Assembly: GCA_027487835.1 (NCBI GenBank)
Contig: JAIYCU010000007.1
Coordinates: forward strand, 1 to 54,669
DNA: 54,669 nt
Direction of reading: 5' to 3'
From: Bacteroidota bacterium
GTDB taxonomy: Bacteria; Bacteroidota; Bacteroidia; UKL13-3
The notes beneath the pieces are model-generated. The model had not been told where the DNA came from. It made no database searches and saw nothing but the letters and a program-made list of their open reading frames with translations. How positions within the stretch are numbered: position 1 is the stretch's first letter; every line of letters starts with the position of its first letter. Shown here in pieces: positions 54,226 to 54,669 of this stretch. The translations under genes were made by a program, and so were the position numbers.

Positions 54226-54669
54226 ATGAAATTTATAAAAGTCAATTTGCTTATAGGGGTACTTTTAATTTATTGCACTTTCTGCTCATGTAAGGTTAGT
54301 GAAACAAAAATTGAGAAAATTGACCCTATAAATACTAATTGGATAAATGATTCCGATTCTGTTCGCATTTTGTGCTCAACCTATTACCTAAAGAAATTTG
54401 ATACCACTTATAAGTCAAGGAAATCACCTTTTAAATCAGATTTAGATTTTGCTAAAATAGTGGTATTTGAATCATTAAAAGAATTATACATTACAGACAG
54501 TTTAACACTTAAGAAATTTGTTTTATATACCGACCCTAAACAAATTTTATCTGAAACTTATATAGATGTTCAAGTACATGTTTTTCAAAATTGGTGGGGT
54601 TTGGTGCCAATGGCAAAAGTTAGAGAATCTGTTTGTATAAAAAGCTCGATTATTACTAATGGTATTGTA
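54226..54669 (+). CDS. Putative lipoprotein of unknown function, partial
   Basis: 148 codons are open from ATG 54226 to the window edge, so the C-terminus is outside. The N-terminus MKFIKVNLLIGVLLIYC is a signal sequence with Cys at three places in LIYCTFCSC, one of which could be a lipobox Cys. The mature part has no domain I can name; it is rich in Lys, Asp, Thr and Tyr. It diverges from the CNNM gene. Confidence 0.6.
   Translation, partial: MKFIKVNLLIGVLLIYCTFCSCKVSETKIEKIDPINTNWINDSDSVRILCSTYYLKKFDTTYKSRKSPFKSDLDFAKIVVFESLKELYITDSLTLKKFVLYTDPKQILSETYIDVQVHVFQNWWGLVPMAKVRESVCIKSSIITNGIV

Noticed and set aside
1-54669. CRISPR array, toxin-antitoxin pair, restriction system or prophage structural genes
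   Set aside because: No regularly spaced repeats or such protein families were found; the only mobile-element gene is the integrase at the left edge.

Overview
The window is a low-GC chromosomal segment of a member of the Bacteroidota. No sequence in it fixes the genus. The assignment rests on four things: several secreted proteins end in type IX secretion sorting domains (PNP...G-V-Y type A tails and one gliding-associated type B tail); promoter-like boxes have the phylum's TAnnTTTG form; strong Shine-Dalgarno sites are scarce and TTG/GTG starts are common; and the gene complement (SUF operon with a DUF59 protein, three-subunit Sdh/Frd, TonB-type transducer) fits.

Layout. 1-1340: the integrase end of an integrated element that continues beyond the left edge, abutting the 3' end of a tRNA-Leu(CAA). 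1389-5770: secreted GH20 beta-hexosaminidase and a 7TM hybrid-topology sensor kinase (minus strand). 5835-8281: a Mom-like/GNAT-fold protein overlapping miaA, then a small T9SS cargo protein. 8338-13915: suf operon read leftwards as sufB-sufC-sufD-sufS-sufE-DUF59, supplying Fe-S clusters. 14069-17533: a large T9SS-sorted LamG protein. 17626-25316: alpha/beta hydrolase, thioesterase, BtuF-like protein, YebC, a GNAT-nitrilase fusion, a PAS histidine kinase co-directional with an unrecognised membrane P-loop NTPase, and 4-hydroxyphenylpyruvate dioxygenase. 25399-31182: lepA-folD, a fructosamine-kinase homologue with altered catalytic residues, an NtrC-type regulator and a DUF62 SAM-hydrolase-like protein. 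31225-34729: phoH, a MacB-type permease and an O-antigen-ligase-like protein with abutting or overlapping ends. 34863-40327: M36 metallopeptidase, chromate transporter, a CarboxypepD-domain protein and TonB. 40395-46520: folC, pyrD, sdhCAB. 46621-53928: gliding-type giant protein, ribE, fabD, ABC exporter, CNNM/CorC protein. 54226-end: a partial lipoprotein. No gene-free stretch exceeds 300 bases.

Most genes are ordinary housekeeping. The Fe-S enzyme SdhB is a natural client of the SUF system. The secreted proteins all depend on a T9SS not encoded here.

The strongest unexplained signal is at DNA level. A near-palindromic 10-mer, GGTTCAAACC or its complement, often extended to a longer symmetric form, occurs 13 times by my reading. 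It lies in three reading frames, encodes unrelated peptides, alternates strictly in orientation, and sits across two stop codons so that it brackets fabD. Other items of interest are the island boundary, the probable pseudokinase, the membrane NTPase, the Mom-like/miaA pair, and a 21-bp-periodic repeat near the right end.
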